Under the pieces are notes generated by a model. It had not been told where the DNA came from, did not search any database, and worked only from the letters and a program-made list of their open reading frames with translations. 49,216 bases of DNA from Gp6-AA45 sp035652075 (lineage in GTDB: Bacteria; Acidobacteriota; Vicinamibacteria; Vicinamibacterales; CAVVIG01), in the NCBI GenBank assembly GCA_035652075.1, contig DASREL010000128.1:1-49216 (forward strand), read 5' to 3'. Made by a program: the position numbers and the translations under genes. Position 1 is the first letter of the stretch; every line of letters begins with the position of its first letter. This document shows positions 39,549-47,810 of the stretch, piece after piece.

Positions 39549-39555
39549 GTATAAT
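39526..39555 (+). promoter_or_regulatory. Promoter of the ferredoxin-exonuclease III pair
   Basis: TATAAT (39550-39555) has a possible -35 TTGCAG (39526-39531) at 18-bp spacing. The transcript would carry a leader of about 30 nt with AAAGGAGA (39575-39582), 10 nt before ATG 39593, so this gene has a classical ribosome-binding site. Confidence 0.6.
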
Positions 39556-39592
39556 TCCCGGGTTTCAGGCGTCTAAAGGAGACTAGCCGAGC

Positions 39593-39963
<371 letters not shown>

Positions 39964-39967
<4 letters not shown>

Positions 39968-40710
39968 AGCTCGCCACGTGGAACGTTAACGGCATCCGGG
40001 CGCGGCAAGCGCAGGTCCAGGAATGGATCGAACGCGAGCGCCCGGATGTTGTTTGTCTCCAGGAAATCAAAGCGACGATCGATCAGATTCCGATGTTCCT
40101 CTGCGAGTTGGAGGGATATTGGTGCTACTGGCACGGCGGCAAGGGGTACTCCGGCGTCGCGCTGCACGTCAGCAAGACGTTCTCGCCAGACCGTCCGGTC
40201 TTCGCCCATCCGGATTTCGACTACGAGAACCGTATCGCCACCGTCGACGTCGGCGAGGTGACGGTTGCGTCGATCTACGTCCCGAACGGCGGCAAGGACT
40301 TCCCCGCGAAGATGAAGTTCCTCGAAGCGATGGATGCATACGCGGCAGCGTTTCGGACGAGCGGCCGCTCGCTCGTCATGATGGGCGACATGAACGTCGC
40401 GCGCACCGAACGCGACGTGCATCCCAAAGAACGCAAGCCGCGCGCGATCGGACAACTGCCGGAGGAACGCGCGATCATCGAACGGATCCTCGGTCACGGC
40501 CTCGTCGACCTCGGACGGCAGATGGATCCCGACAACGACGGTCTCTTCACCTGGTGGGCGCCGTGGCGGCAGATGCGCGAGCGGAATATCGGGTGGAGGC
40601 TGGACTACGCGTTCGTCACCGAATCGCTGGCGGCCAAGGCCAGCTCGTGCGTGGTGCAAAAAGAGGTGGGGACATCTGATCACGCGCCCGTCGTCGCAAC
40701 ATTCGAATAA
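39964..40710 (+). CDS. xth: Exodeoxyribonuclease III, predicted to start at a non-canonical CTG
   Basis: A 248-residue AP endonuclease/3'-5' exonuclease of base-excision repair. From CTG 39964 the protein reads (M)KLATWNVNGIRARQ, the exact family start. Motifs include E34 in VVCLQEIKA (metal ligand), GYSGVALH, GDMNVARTERDVHP, WAPWRQMRERNIGWRLDYAFVT and the terminal SDHAPVVATF with the catalytic Asp-His. The in-frame stop upstream is at 39937 and no ATG, GTG or TTG lies between it and the WNVNGIR motif. The first ATG (40093) would delete the catalytic N-terminus. CTG overlaps the ferredoxin stop as CTGA, the same 4-nt coupling pattern used elsewhere here with ATGA and GTGA. Confidence 0.88.
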
Positions 40711-40833
40711 CCACGAAGATCGCGAAGAACACGAAGAACACGAAGAAGCTTTTCAATAGAATTGCTTCGTGAACTTCGTGGCCTTCGTGAACTTCGTGGC
40801 CTTCGTGAACTTCGTTCCCTTCGCGATCTTCGT
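40711..40833. repeat. CTTCGTG-unit (9-bp) inverted repeat array, copy 2, between xth and the aspartate kinase gene
   Basis: CACGAAGAA-type units (40711-40748) are followed by an AT-rich loop and then by a longer run of CTTCGTGAA/CTTCGTGGC units (40765-40833). The right arm keeps an 18-bp period over three cycles. An open frame across it would encode leucine-rich repeats of the form LRELRG, but this is an artefact of the period. It is related to the array at 38244-38328. Confidence 0.88.
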
Positions 40834-40842
40834 GGTCTGCAC

Positions 40843-42081
40843 GTGTCCATAGTCGTCCAAAAGTACGGCGGCTCCTCTGTCGCCGACGTCTCCAAAATGA
40901 AGCGCGTCGCCGAGCGCGTGATGGCGACCAAGCGTCAAGGCCACGACGTGTGCGTCGTCGTCTCCGCGATGGGCGACACGACCGACGATCTCCTGGCGCT
41001 CGCGAAAGCGGTGTCGGCGAATCCGCCGCGGCGCGAACTGGACATGCTGCTGACCGCCGGCGAGCGGATCTCGATGGCGCTGCTCTCGATGGCGATTCGC
41101 GAGCTCGGCGGCGACGCCATCAGCTTCACCGGCAGCCAGTCCGGCATCATCACCAACGATCGGCACGTCGACGCACGCATCATCGAGGTGCGGCCGTTTC
41201 GCGTCCAGGACGAGCTCGCGCGCGGCAAGATCGTCGTGATTGCCGGCTACCAGGGTGTCTCGTATCGCAAAGAAGTGACGACGCTCGGCCGCGGCGGCAG
41301 CGATACGACGGCGGTCGCGATGGCGGCCGCGCTCGGTGCCGAGTACTGCGAGATTTGTTCGGACGTCGACGGCGTCTACACGGCTGATCCGCGCGTAGTC
41401 CCAACCGCGAAACGGATCGGGACGCTGTCGTACGAAGAAACCCAGGAGCTGGCCGAGTCGGGCGCCAAGGTATTGAACGCGCAGGCCGTCGAGTTCGCGA
41501 AAGAGAGCGGGATCGCCATCTATGCGCGCGCGGCGGCATCCCCTCTGCCGGGTTCGGATCCGGCAGCGGACGGGACCGTCGTGCGCAAACATCCGCCGCG
41601 GATGCCAGGAGTCGTCGTCGGTGTCGCCAGCGAGAAAGATGTCCTCGTCCTGACGTGTAGGCCGGGGTCTTTTGGACCCGGCGGGTCCAGAGGACCCGCC
41701 CTGCATATCGTCGCGTTGCTCGATGGCTATGGCGTGGCCGGCAAACAACTTCACCTCGCTGATGGACAGCTGACGCTCGTCATCTCGCGCGAGAACCTGC
41801 ACGAAGAAGCGCGAGTTCGAGACGCGCTCGCGCAGCAGTTCGGCGACACCGTCCGGATCGTCGACACGCTCGGCGCCGTCAGCGTCGTCGGCGCGGGTAT
41901 CAACGCCTCGTTCGAGAACCTGCGCCGCGGCTCGGACGCACTGACGGCCGCCGGCATCGACCAGCGGCTCGCCGCCACCTCGTCGTTCAGAATCACGTGG
42001 ATGATCGATCGTCCGCGCATTGACGATGCCGTCCGCGCGCTGCACGGCACGTTCATCGATCGGCCACAATTGGTTCCGTGA
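40843..42081 (+). CDS. lysC: Aspartate kinase with an in-frame palindromic insertion
   Basis: A 412-residue enzyme phosphorylating aspartate, the first step to Lys, Met and Thr. GTG 40843 starts the canonical VQKYGGSSVADVSKMKRVAERV; the further open frame upstream is repeat-derived. Catalytic landmarks are LLTAGERISMALL, RGGSDTTAVAMAAALGAEYCEICSDVDGVYTADPR and LSYEETQELAESGAKVLNAQAVEFA. Two C-terminal ACT domains follow (VVGVASEKDVLVLTC..., VRIVDTLGAVSVVGAGIN). Inside the first ACT region, after VLVLTC, about 14 residues (RPGSFGPGGSRGPA) come from a double-hairpin element at 41659-41700. The stop overlaps the pepT GTG by 4 nt. Confidence 0.94.
   Translation: MSIVVQKYGGSSVADVSKMKRVAERVMATKRQGHDVCVVVSAMGDTTDDLLALAKAVSANPPRRELDMLLTAGERISMALLSMAIRELGGDAISFTGSQSGIITNDRHVDARIIEVRPFRVQDELARGKIVVIAGYQGVSYRKEVTTLGRGGSDTTAVAMAAALGAEYCEICSDVDGVYTADPRVVPTAKRIGTLSYEETQELAESGAKVLNAQAVEFAKESGIAIYARAAASPLPGSDPAADGTVVRKHPPRMPGVVVGVASEKDVLVLTCRPGSFGPGGSRGPALHIVALLDGYGVAGKQLHLADGQLTLVISRENLHEEARVRDALAQQFGDTVRIVDTLGAVSVVGAGINASFENLRRGSDALTAAGIDQRLAATSSFRITWMIDRPRIDDAVRALHGTFIDRPQLVP
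41659..41700. repeat. Double-hairpin palindromic element in frame inside the aspartate kinase gene
   Basis: The right half, GGCGGGTCC-AGA-GGACCCGCC (41680-41700), is a perfect 9-bp-arm palindrome. The left half is a near-perfect GCCGGG...CCCGGC hairpin with a TTTT loop. The element adds Gly/Pro/Ser-rich codons in the regulatory part of the enzyme without shifting the frame. Confidence 0.85.
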
Positions 42082-43319
42082 CCGTCCTCGACCGCTTTCT
42101 GCGCTACGTCCAGTACGACACGCAGTCCGACGAATCGTCGAATACCTATCCCAGCACCGACACGCAGCTGGTGCTGCTGCGCGATCTCGCGACCGAGCTG
42201 CGCGACATCGGTCTCGCGGACGCCATCGTCGACGAGTTCGGCTACGTGATGGCCACGGTGCCGGCGACGACGACTGCCGATGTGCCGACGATCGGTTTCA
42301 TCGCGCACGTCGACACGTCGCCGGAAATGAGCGGCGCGAACGTCAAGCCGGTCGTGCACCGCCATTACGACGGTCGCGATCTCGTGCTGCCGGACGATCC
42401 GTCTGCGGTTCTGCGGCTGTCCGAGAACCCGCTCCTCCGCGAGCAGTTCGGGCACGACATCGTGACGGCGTCGGGGACGACGCTGCTCGGCGCGGACAAC
42501 AAGGCTGGCGTGGCGGAGATCGTCACGGCGGCCGAGTATCTGGTGCAGCATCCGGAGATCGAGCACGGCGCCATCCGGATCGCCTTTACGCCTGACGAAG
42601 AGATCGGACGCGGGACGCAGCACTTCGACGTGGCGACGTTCGGGGCACAGTACGCCTACACGATGGATGGCGGCCGTCGCGGCGAGATCGAGATGGAGAG
42701 CTTCTCGGCCGACGCGATGACAATCACGTTTCACGGATTCAACACGCACCCGGGCTACGCGCGAGGGCGGATGGTGAACGCCATCAAAGCGGCGGCGGCG
42801 TTCATCGATCGACTGCCGCGCGACGTGATGTCGCCGGAAACGACCGACGAGTACGACGGGTTCGTCCACCCCTACGTCGTCAACGCGAGCGTCGACCGCA
42901 CGTCCGTGCGGTTGATCGTCCGCGATTTCAACACCGCCGGACTGCGAGAGAAGGAATCGCTGCTCGAAGAGCTGGCGCGCGAAGCGGCCGGCGTCTACCC
43001 CGGCACGCGTATCGAGATGTCGATCGACGAGCAGTATCGGAACATGCGCGAGATCCTCGATCGCCATCCGCACGTCGTCGAGTACGCGCGGGAAGCGATT
43101 CGCGCCGCCGGACTCGAACCGCATTCGAAGCCGATCCGCGGCGGAACCGACGGGTCGCGCCTGTCGTTCATGGGGCTGCCCACGCCGAACATCTTTGCCG
43201 GCGAGCACAACTTCCACTCGCGGCTCGAATGGGTGTCGGCGCAGGACATGGAGAAGGCCGTCGAGGTGATCGTCCACCTCGCGCAGATCTGGGCTCAGCG
43301 CAGGCTGGCGAAGGTGTAA
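42078..43319 (+). CDS. pepT: Peptidase T (tripeptide aminopeptidase, M20 family)
   Basis: A 413-residue dinuclear zinc aminopeptidase acting on the N-terminus of tripeptides in the cytoplasm. The PepT-type start VLDRFLRYVQYDTQSDESSNTYPST is present. Metal ligands and catalytic residues are visible as H77 and D79 (GFIAHVDTSPEMSG), D140 (LLGADNKAG), the catalytic E174 with E175 (TPDEEIGRG), an Asp in YTMDGG, and a late His in GEHNFHSRLEWV. The internal dimerisation domain contains GFNTHPGYARGRMVNAIKAA and the end has RGGTDGSRLSFMGLPTPN. The start GTG 42078 is coupled to the aspartate kinase stop. The 3' end overlaps the convergent outer-membrane protein gene by 25 bp. Confidence 0.95.
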   Translation: MTVLDRFLRYVQYDTQSDESSNTYPSTDTQLVLLRDLATELRDIGLADAIVDEFGYVMATVPATTTADVPTIGFIAHVDTSPEMSGANVKPVVHRHYDGRDLVLPDDPSAVLRLSENPLLREQFGHDIVTASGTTLLGADNKAGVAEIVTAAEYLVQHPEIEHGAIRIAFTPDEEIGRGTQHFDVATFGAQYAYTMDGGRRGEIEMESFSADAMTITFHGFNTHPGYARGRMVNAIKAAAAFIDRLPRDVMSPETTDEYDGFVHPYVVNASVDRTSVRLIVRDFNTAGLREKESLLEELAREAAGVYPGTRIEMSIDEQYRNMREILDRHPHVVEYAREAIRAAGLEPHSKPIRGGTDGSRLSFMGLPTPNIFAGEHNFHSRLEWVSAQDMEKAVEVIVHLAQIWAQRRLAKV

Positions 43320-43813
43320 GTCAGGCCGGCAAACCACGACGCGGTCGTTCGCGTGCCGAGGTTCGTCAACTGGTTCGTGTCAGAGACCGAGCTGCCTTCG
43401 GCCAAGCCGGCCGGCAGCGTCGTCACCGGACCGATCGCCACGCCGCCGGTCAACGACGCGTGCTTCCCAAACCGCAGCGCGGACCCCATGTAGATCGTCG
43501 CGCGCGCATCGCTGCGCAGGCCGAGGCCGATCGACAGCGGCGCGATGACATCGTGCTTGTCGTGGTAGACCTGGGCAAACATCGCGATCCCCATGCTCAC
43601 GGAGTTTTCCTGGTCGGTTTCGCGCACGATGACACGCGTCGGCCGCCCGGCGACGGTCCCGAGGGCATACACGCGATCGATGAGACCGTTTGCGACAACG
43701 CCGCCGGTCAGAGCCATGTCCCACCCGTCCTGCGCGTGAGCAGCCGATGGACCGGCGAGAAGAACTGTGCACGCAACAACAAACGCCGCGACGAACCGGG
43801 AGAAGCTGACCAT
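43295..43813 (-). CDS. Small exported protein, probably an outer-membrane beta-barrel
   Basis: A 172-residue protein from ATG 43813 with a clear signal peptide (MVSFSRFVAAFVVACTVLLAG...AHAQ). The mature part shows alternating hydrophobic strands (MALTGGVVANGLIDRVYALG, IAMFAQVYHDKHDVIAPLSIGLGL, ATIYMGSALRFGKHASLTGGVAIG) and ends TTASWFAGLTYTFASLR. Aromatic residues in the last strand suggest an outer-membrane barrel. I do not recognise the family. Its start region contains an ACTGT-N7-ACAGT inverted repeat shared with the divergent alpha-galactosidase gene, so joint regulation is possible. Confidence 0.72.
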   Translation of the reverse strand: MVSFSRFVAAFVVACTVLLAGPSAAHAQDGWDMALTGGVVANGLIDRVYALGTVAGRPTRVIVRETDQENSVSMGIAMFAQVYHDKHDVIAPLSIGLGLRSDARATIYMGSALRFGKHASLTGGVAIGPVTTLPAGLAEGSSVSDTNQLTNLGTRTTASWFAGLTYTFASLR

Positions 43814-43823
43814 GATGGTGCTC

Positions 43824-43840
43824 ACTGTAAAATGAACAGT
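43824..43840. promoter_or_regulatory. Inverted repeat ACTGT-N7-ACAGT between divergent genes, with overlapping -10 elements
   Basis: The plus strand has TAAAAT (43828-43833) toward the alpha-galactosidase gene. The minus strand has TACAGT (43829-43824) toward the barrel gene at 43813. The inverted repeat covers both, so one bound protein could block both promoters. It resembles but does not equal the CTGT-N8-ACAG LexA box. Confidence 0.4.
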
Positions 43841-43854
43841 CCCGGCACACAAGC

Positions 43855-46005
43855 GTGCATTTCCGGTCATCAATCCTTCTCGCGCTAGTCCTGTTCGCCC
43901 GCCCGATGTGTGCGGCGGATCGCCCGCCTGTCGTCGCGACGGTCGACGACGCCTTCATCGCGCATCAAAGCAACAGCGATACGTGGGTCATCGGCGGCGC
44001 GGCGCTCGAGGTCACGATCGGCTTCGACGCATCGAAGACGCTCGCCATTCAGCAGATGTCGAACCCGCTGACGGGCCGCGCCTGGCCGATTGCGCCGGCG
44101 ACCGAACCGGACGTCACGGTCGGCGGCGAACGCGTGCCGCTCTCGTCAAGCGGCACGACGACACTGCTGTCCGCAGACGCCTCATCGACGGAGTACGGCG
44201 TCACGTTGACCTTTACGTTCGAACAGCGCAGCCGCGGCGTCCGAATCCGCCGGTCGTACGCGTGCTATCCCGGCTCGCCGACGATCGAAACGTGGACGCG
44301 CGTGGAAGCGACGGGCGGTTCAATCGACGTGTCGAACATGCTGCTGTGGCGGCTCGCGATGGACAACGCGCACGTCCGCTGGCTCGGAGGCCTGCGCGGC
44401 GACTCCGCCGACAACGAAGAGGCGGGCGCGTTCGAATTGGCGGACCGCGATCTCGAGCCGGGCGAACGGATCGACATCGGCGCCGACCGCCGCTCCACCG
44501 AGCAGTTCATCCCCTTCGTGCTCGTGGACGCGGGGCGCGACGAGTTCTTCGGCGGCATCATGTGGTCGGGCTCGTGGCAGATCGCGATCGAGCGCGGCGA
44601 CGATCAGCTGAAAATCACCGCGGCGATTCCCAACGTGGCGACGGCAGCGACGCCGTCGCAGCCGGTCGAACTGCCGCACGCCTTCTTCGGCATCGCCGCC
44701 CATTCGATCAGCGACGAATCCGGCGCGCTGCAGCAGTTCATCCTGCGCGGCATCCGCCACGGCCGCCCGTTCCATCCGCTCGTCACCTATAACAGCTGGT
44801 TCGCCTACGGCGTCCGCGTCGACGAAGACGCGATGGTCGCCGAGATCGATCGCGCGGCGCAGCTCGGCGTCGAACTGTTCGTCCTCGATGCCGGGTGGTA
44901 CCTCGGCGCCGGCGCGAACGGCGACTTCGATTTCGATTCGGGTCTGGGTTCGTGGCAGGTGGACAGCGACCGATTTCCGTCGACGCTCGCCAGCCTCTCC
45001 GACTACGCGCACGGCAGCGGAATCAAGTTCGGCCTCTGGGTCGAACCCGGTCGCGTGGCGCTGTCGACGGTCGATCAACCGGGCCTCGCGCGTCAGGCAT
45101 GGCTCGCGACCGAAGGGGGCGAGTACGGCGAGCCGGCCAACGCGCAGATCTGCTTCGTGCGCCCCGAAGCGTGGCAGTGGGTCTTCGACAAGCTGACGTC
45201 GCTCATCGACTACGTCCGGCCCGATTACATCAAGTGGGACAACAACCTCTGGATCAACTGCGATCGCAGCGGACACGGCCATGGGGCGTCAGACGGAAAT
45301 TTTCAGGACGTTCGCGCCCTCTACGCCATGCTGGCCGCGCTGCGCGCGCGCTACCCGGATCTGATCATCGAGAACGTGTCGGGCGGCGGCAATCGCATCG
45401 ACTTCGGCATGCTGCAATACACCGACGTCGGATGGATGGACGATCGCACGGGGCCGTCGACGCACGTGCGCCACAACCTCGAAGGGTTGACGTTCGCGCT
45501 GCCGCCGGCCTACCTGCTGTCCTTCGTGATCGACGCTGACGGCGAGCCGATCGCGGCGAACAGCGATCTGCCGCTGCTCGTCCGGAGCCGGATGCCGGGC
45601 GTGCTCGGCCTCACCTACCGCACCGAAGAGATTTACGACGACACGGTGCAGGCGATGATCGACGAAATTGCGCGCTACAAGGCGATCCGCAACATCATCG
45701 CCGGCGCCAACGCGACGCTCCTCTCGTCACAGGCGCCGGTCGATGACAGCAGTTGGGATGTGATGCAGGAGCTGGCGCCGGACGCGAAATCGGCGGTCGT
45801 CTTCGGGTTCAAAGCGAGCGCCGATCCCGGCAACTACATCGTGCGGCCAAGAGGCCTGCGCGGCGATCTGATGTACACGGTGCAGTCGTTCGACACCGGC
45901 GTCATGGGATCGGTGCGCGGCGACATCCTGATGCGCGATGGGATCGAATTCAATCACGTCGGCGGCATGTCGCGCGCCCACGTCATCGTGCTCACCGCCC
46001 AGTAG
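43855..46005 (+). CDS. Glycoside hydrolase family 36-like alpha-galactosidase, exported
   Basis: A 716-residue enzyme from GTG 43855 with a signal peptide (MHFRSSILLALVLFARPMCAA). An N-terminal beta-sandwich (residues about 25-300) precedes a TIM barrel that starts at FHPLVTYNSWFAYG. GH36/clan D landmarks are FVLDAGWYLG, KFGLWVEPGRV, the nucleophile D462 in YIKWDNN, IIENVSGGGNRIDFGML, and the likely acid/base Asp in DVGWMDDRTGP (D529/D530). It should release terminal alpha-galactose from oligosaccharides in the periplasm or outside the cell. No ribosome-binding site is apparent. The 3' end overlaps the convergent DUF1028 gene by 14 bp. Confidence 0.9.
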   Translation: MHFRSSILLALVLFARPMCAADRPPVVATVDDAFIAHQSNSDTWVIGGAALEVTIGFDASKTLAIQQMSNPLTGRAWPIAPATEPDVTVGGERVPLSSSGTTTLLSADASSTEYGVTLTFTFEQRSRGVRIRRSYACYPGSPTIETWTRVEATGGSIDVSNMLLWRLAMDNAHVRWLGGLRGDSADNEEAGAFELADRDLEPGERIDIGADRRSTEQFIPFVLVDAGRDEFFGGIMWSGSWQIAIERGDDQLKITAAIPNVATAATPSQPVELPHAFFGIAAHSISDESGALQQFILRGIRHGRPFHPLVTYNSWFAYGVRVDEDAMVAEIDRAAQLGVELFVLDAGWYLGAGANGDFDFDSGLGSWQVDSDRFPSTLASLSDYAHGSGIKFGLWVEPGRVALSTVDQPGLARQAWLATEGGEYGEPANAQICFVRPEAWQWVFDKLTSLIDYVRPDYIKWDNNLWINCDRSGHGHGASDGNFQDVRALYAMLAALRARYPDLIIENVSGGGNRIDFGMLQYTDVGWMDDRTGPSTHVRHNLEGLTFALPPAYLLSFVIDADGEPIAANSDLPLLVRSRMPGVLGLTYRTEEIYDDTVQAMIDEIARYKAIRNIIAGANATLLSSQAPVDDSSWDVMQELAPDAKSAVVFGFKASADPGNYIVRPRGLRGDLMYTVQSFDTGVMGSVRGDILMRDGIEFNHVGGMSRAHVIVLTAQ

Positions 46006-46798
46006 CGGAACAGCCGGGCGTCACCGCCCGCGGACGCCGTTCGTTCCACTTCTCCACGATCCGTTTCAGTTCCTGGATCGGCTCCGGGTTGTCGTCGACC
46101 TGCAGGCGCAGGATCGTGTCGTTGTGCAGCCAGACGCCACAGTCCTTCTTGACGATCACCAGCGCCGCTGATTGCTGCCCGCGTTTGTCGCCGCCGCCCG
46201 CCTGTCCGCCCTCGAGCGCCGCGACGAGCCGCTGCGACAGATGCCCTTTGGTGTTCTCGAACGCCGCGACCATGTTGTCGACGACCTGCGGTCCGGCGAG
46301 GATGTTGCCTTGCGCCGTGCAGAACTTGCCGCCTTTGTGGCCGGCCCACTCGGTCGCTTTCGGTCCGGTGAACGCGGCGTACTCGCCCTTCGCGTTCATC
46401 ACCGCGAACTGACGTCCCTGCTTCGTCCAGTTGTCGGGCAAGGGATCGGGATCGCTCTCCCAGATCTGTTTGATGATGTCGGCCGGCTTCATGCCTTTCC
46501 GCAACAACTCGAGGCTCTTGGGTCCGTAGCCGACGTCGACGATCGCCTGCGTCGCCGCCACGCCGACGTTCGCCTCGGCCCACAGCACGCCGTTGCCGAC
46601 GGAAAACACGCGCGACTGCACCGCCGCGCCGACTTCGCCCGTCTCCGGGTCGTAGCCGAGGATCGAAAACGTTCCGGTATCCCAAGGGCCTTCGCTGGCC
46701 TGAACACGAACCAGCTTCGGCCACCCAAGCAGCGCGACGCTGACGACGACAAGACCGAGACCGATGACTGCCGACTTGCGACTGACGACTGCTAGCAT
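45992..46798 (-). CDS. DUF1028 domain protein, exported
   Basis: A 268-residue protein from ATG 46798, whose start overlaps the stop of the upstream gene by 7 nt. The signal segment (SAVIGLGLVVVSVALLGWPKL) precedes the DUF1028 domain, which resembles Ntn-type hydrolases: TGTFSILGYDPETGEVGAAVQSRVFSVGNGVLWAEANVGVAATQA, GPKSLELLRKGMKPADIIKQIW, QFAVMNAKGEYAAFTG, CTAQGNILAGPQVVDNMVAAF. The function is not established. The first codons (MLAVVSRKSAVIG) come from a 7-bp-unit repeat (CGACTGA type). The C-terminal extension QVDDNPEPIQELKRIVEKWNERR may be a small helix domain. Co-transcribed with an unknown Pro-rich secreted protein. Confidence 0.87.
   Translation of the reverse strand: MLAVVSRKSAVIGLGLVVVSVALLGWPKLVRVQASEGPWDTGTFSILGYDPETGEVGAAVQSRVFSVGNGVLWAEANVGVAATQAIVDVGYGPKSLELLRKGMKPADIIKQIWESDPDPLPDNWTKQGRQFAVMNAKGEYAAFTGPKATEWAGHKGGKFCTAQGNILAGPQVVDNMVAAFENTKGHLSQRLVAALEGGQAGGGDKRGQQSAALVIVKKDCGVWLHNDTILRLQVDDNPEPIQELKRIVEKWNERRPRAVTPGCSATGR
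46764..46793. repeat. 7-bp-unit repeat (CGACTGA-like) at the start of the DUF1028 gene
   Basis: Units CGACTTG, CGACTGA and CGACTGC follow CGATGACTGC. They encode the first residues of the DUF1028 signal peptide and include the stop of the previous gene. I see no second copy in the window. Confidence 0.35.
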
Positions 46799-47772
46799 CC
46801 GCCACCCCACGTATTGATAACGACCTCGATGTCCTTCGGTTTGAGTTCGATCACCACGAAGCGCTCGTGGTGCCACCCGGAAAACTGCGCCAGCCAGTAG
46901 GTCTTTCCGCCGAGCGTCATCGCGCCCAGTGGAAACATGTATGTACCACCGTAGCGGTCGCACGGCAGGATGTCGACAGTCATCGCGATTGGACGGACTG
47001 TGCCGTTGTTGTTCGAAAACCAGCCGGTCCCGAACGAGATCGCGCAATCGGCGCCGCCGAACGTCCGGTAAGTGCGCGTGCTCTCGACGTAGTACGTCCG
47101 CGGCGCCTCGCCAAACTCGTACGCCACCTCGATCTCCGGATTCGTCGTCTCGCGCGCCTTGGCATCGCTGACTGGCACGCTGAACCGGCTCGCGGTCTCC
47201 CGCTCTGCCTTGTTGAACGCCATCGTCAGCGTCTGCACCATGCCGAGCAGTTCCATGGCGCCGCTCCTCAACACCCGGATTGGTTGCACCGGTTGTGGCG
47301 GCGATACCGCGAGACCGTCCTTGGGATACGGTTGTTCGCTCCAGGGCGGCGCGGGCTCGGCGGGCTTGTAGTCGGTCACCAATCCGATCTGTCGCGTGCA
47401 ATGCACGTCGACCTCCGTCGGCTGAGTGACACGCAGCGGCTTCGGTACGTGGTCAACCCAGCCTTCCCACAGCTCGCGCGGTCCCGCCGGTCCCCACCAG
47501 CTCTTCGGAATGCTCAGCAGGTTGATCGGGATCGATTGCTCGATCGTCGGCGCCGGCCACCGATCGCTCCAGTGCTTGCCGTCGTAGGTCGCGAACGGGA
47601 TGATCACGCCGTCACGCCGCAATACGCCCACTGAGAACGGTGTCTGAGGTGTCTGAGGTGCCTGAGGTGTCTGAGGTGTCGGAGATGTCTGAGGTGTCGG
47701 AGGTGTCGGAGGTGTCTGAGTACCCTGCCCAGAGGACAGTGCCGCTGCGAGCGCGACGGCGAGAAGGCGCAT
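46792..47772 (-). CDS. Secreted protein of unknown function with a repeat-encoded Pro/Thr/Gln linker
   Basis: A 326-residue protein I do not recognise. A signal peptide (MRLLAVALAAALSSGQG) is followed by TPPTPPTPQTSPTPQTPQ..., a linker encoded by nine 9-bp direct repeats. The mature part has YDGKHWSDRWPAPTIEQSIPINLLSIPKSWWG, EVDVHCTRQIGLVTDYKP, RTFGGADCAISFGTGWFSNNNG, LPCDRYGGTYMFPLGAM and a terminal INTWGGGC. Four cysteines could make disulfides. The aromatic, strand-rich pattern suggests a beta protein in the periplasm. The -10 TATACT ends 8 nt before ATG 47772, so the mRNA is probably leaderless. It overlaps the DUF1028 gene by 7 nt and the two should act together. Confidence 0.8.
   Translation of the reverse strand: MRLLAVALAAALSSGQGTQTPPTPPTPQTSPTPQTPQAPQTPQTPFSVGVLRRDGVIIPFATYDGKHWSDRWPAPTIEQSIPINLLSIPKSWWGPAGPRELWEGWVDHVPKPLRVTQPTEVDVHCTRQIGLVTDYKPAEPAPPWSEQPYPKDGLAVSPPQPVQPIRVLRSGAMELLGMVQTLTMAFNKAERETASRFSVPVSDAKARETTNPEIEVAYEFGEAPRTYYVESTRTYRTFGGADCAISFGTGWFSNNNGTVRPIAMTVDILPCDRYGGTYMFPLGAMTLGGKTYWLAQFSGWHHERFVVIELKPKDIEVVINTWGGGC
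47640..47720. repeat. Nine tandem 9-bp repeats (TGTCTGAGG) in frame in a secreted protein gene
   Basis: Nine units of TGTCTGAGG with variants TGCCTGAGG, TGTCGGAGA and TGTCGGAGG. In the minus-strand gene they encode repeats such as TPQ and TPP. The same motif forms the arms of the palindrome at 8498-8546. Length variation by slippage would change linker length without a frameshift. Confidence 0.9.
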
Positions 47773-47779
47773 CGCGGGG

Positions 47780-47787
47780 AGTATACT
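47780..47787. promoter_or_regulatory. Symmetric bidirectional -10 (AGTATACT)
   Basis: AGTATACT is its own reverse complement. The minus-strand TATACT ends 8 nt before ATG 47772 (leaderless). The plus-strand TATACT (47782-47787) would give a short leader with GGAGG (47802-47806) before ATG 47811. Confidence 0.6.
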
Positions 47788-47810
47788 CGCGTCGTTTTCG
47801 CGGAGGGAGC

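Noticed and set aside
40762..40842. N-terminal extension of aspartate kinase made of LRELRG-type repeats
   Set aside because: It is encoded by the CTTCGTG-unit DNA repeat, and LysC proteins start right at the VQKYGGSSV strand. GTG 40843 fits.
43824..43840. LexA (SOS) box between the barrel gene and the alpha-galactosidase gene
   Set aside because: The spacing is CTGT-N7-ACAG instead of N8, and neither gene relates to DNA repair. Kept only as a generic inverted repeat.
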